Shown piece by piece: positions 14,640 through 15,273 of a stretch of 15,273 nucleotides of DNA (position 1 is the stretch's first letter; the number at the start of each line of letters is the position of its first letter). The DNA is from an uncultured Mediterraneibacter sp. Its GTDB lineage: Bacteria > Bacillota > Clostridia > Lachnospirales > Lachnospiraceae. The translations under genes were made by a program, and so were the position numbers. Location of the stretch: contig CAKRWZ010000043.1 of the NCBI GenBank assembly GCA_934418295.1, forward strand, positions 1 to 15,273, in the 5' to 3' direction. The notes below the pieces were generated by a model, which made no database searches, had not been told where the DNA came from, and worked only from the letters and a program-made list of their open reading frames with translations.

Positions 14640-14668
14640 AAGGCGCGGGAAATAACCCACGCCTTTTA
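14640..14668. terminator. Bidirectional terminator between convergent genes
   Basis: Arms AAGGCG-C-GGG (14640-14649) and CCC-A-CGCCTT (14656-14665) around loop AAATAA. Read on the + strand there is one C-A mismatch followed by TTTTAT. Read on the - strand the same position becomes a T-G wobble, giving a continuous 10-bp stem followed by GTTTTC. It can end both the liv-kinase transcript and the convergent ferredoxin-like gene. Confidence 0.75.
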
Positions 14669-14682
14669 TCGCTATGTGCAGC

Positions 14683-15273
14683 CTATTCCAGGATCTTTCC
14701 GTCGATGGAAATGGTGATGACCTGGTGAGGCAGATGTTTTTTGCTGTTTTTCAGGGCCGTAAGAGCAGCATATTCCAGACCGCCGCAGCAGGGAACTTCC
14801 ATGCGGATCACGGTAATGCTGCGGATCGTATTTTCCCGGATCATCTCCGTCAGTTTTTCACTATAGTCGTTGGCATCCAGTTTCGGACAGCCGATGACGG
14901 TGATCCGGTCTTTCATAAATTCTTCATGCATGTTTGCGTAGGCATAGGCGGTACAGTCTGCGGCGATCAACAGATCTGCTCCGTCTAAATAGGGGGCTTT
15001 TACAGGCATCAGGCGGATCTGGCAGGGCCACTGTGCCAGCTGGGATTCGGAGTCAGTTGATTCTCTTCCGTTTGTTGTCTTTCCGTCTGTTGCTGTTCCT
15101 TTTACTTCCAGGTTCTTTTTGACTGCCTCTTCATCATAGGCTGCCGCTTCCCGTTCCGTAAAAGTGATCGCTCCTGTGGGACATTCCGGCAGACAATTTC
15201 CCAGGCCGTCGCAGTAATCGTCCCGCATCAGCCGGGCCTTTCCGTCCACCATAGCCAGGGCACCTTCGTGACA
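14683..15273 (-). CDS. 4Fe-4S ferredoxin-like protein, 5'-truncated by the window
   Basis: The C-terminal 196 residues of an iron-sulfur protein; the frame is open to the right edge, where it begins C-H-E-G-A-L-A, evidently the last cysteine of a first cluster motif lying mostly outside. A second cluster motif follows, YCDGLGNCLPECPTGAITF, in which the second of the four canonical cysteines is replaced (C-x5-C-x3-CP). After a variable, polar, probably disordered linker comes a conserved domain with more cysteines: ADCTAYAY, GCPKLD and VPCCGGLEY. Proteins of this build are common in anaerobic Clostridia and are annotated simply as 4Fe-4S binding proteins; electron transfer is likely, but partner and reaction are unknown. 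ATG 15252 is internal, not the start. Convergent with the liv operon. Confidence 0.85.
   Translation of the reverse strand, partial: CHEGALAMVDGKARLMRDDYCDGLGNCLPECPTGAITFTEREAAAYDEEAVKKNLEVKGTATDGKTTNGRESTDSESQLAQWPCQIRLMPVKAPYLDGADLLIAADCTAYAYANMHEEFMKDRITVIGCPKLDANDYSEKLTEMIRENTIRSITVIRMEVPCCGGLEYAALTALKNSKKHLPHQVITISIDGKILE

Noticed and set aside
14674..14988. Small + strand open frame opposite the ferredoxin-like gene
   Set aside because: The minus-strand frame carries clear iron-sulfur motifs; the + frame has none and starts just after a terminator without a ribosome site.
1..15273. CRISPR array, insertion sequence, prophage or defence island
   Set aside because: No regularly spaced repeats, transposase, integrase or known defence proteins are present; all sizeable genes belong to housekeeping, transport or cell-wall families.

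Overview
The window reads as ordinary chromosome of a low- to mid-GC Clostridia, most likely a gut Lachnospiraceae (Blautia/Dorea/Ruminococcus-like). This is inferred from the strong AGGAGG ribosome sites, consensus sigma-A promoters, the relA - MBL hydrolase - hemZ - hisS - aspS order, the ChW-repeat amidase and the style of the encoded proteins. No mobile element, CRISPR array, phage gene, toxin-antitoxin pair or recognisable defence system is visible, and I found no convincing undescribed multi-gene system. The unusual items are regulatory sites and protein details.

Left part (1-6876, all +): a tightly packed housekeeping cluster. It starts inside a bifunctional (p)ppGpp synthetase/hydrolase (relA, 5' end outside the window). 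It continues with a glyoxalase II-like metallo-beta-lactamase hydrolase, the radical-SAM protein HemZ, histidyl-tRNA synthetase and aspartyl-tRNA synthetase, and ends at a hairpin terminator. A near-consensus promoter inside the 3' end of hemZ could let hisS-aspS be transcribed independently.

Middle (6877-8978, +): a stand-alone tRNA-Gly(GCC) with its own promoter and a strong terminator. Next is a secreted cell-wall amidase carrying six ChW repeats arranged as a duplicated triplet, with its own extended -10 promoter.

Right part (8979-14668, +): a complete branched-chain/hydrophobic amino-acid ABC importer operon in the order substrate-binding lipoprotein, permease H, permease M, ATPase G, ATPase F. 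It is followed by a TTG-started cytidylate-kinase-like gene. The operon has a consensus promoter with a perfect palindrome in its spacer, a second palindrome and a hairpin in the leader, and a large hairpin plus a second promoter between the binding protein and the permeases. This layout suggests high expression of the binding protein and separately tuned permease/ATPase expression.

Right edge (14683-15273, -): the 3' part of a convergent ferredoxin-like iron-sulfur protein, separated from the liv operon by a bidirectional terminator. No gene-free stretch exceeds 200 bases; the longest are 10297-10492 and 6790-6979, and both hold the regulatory elements listed.
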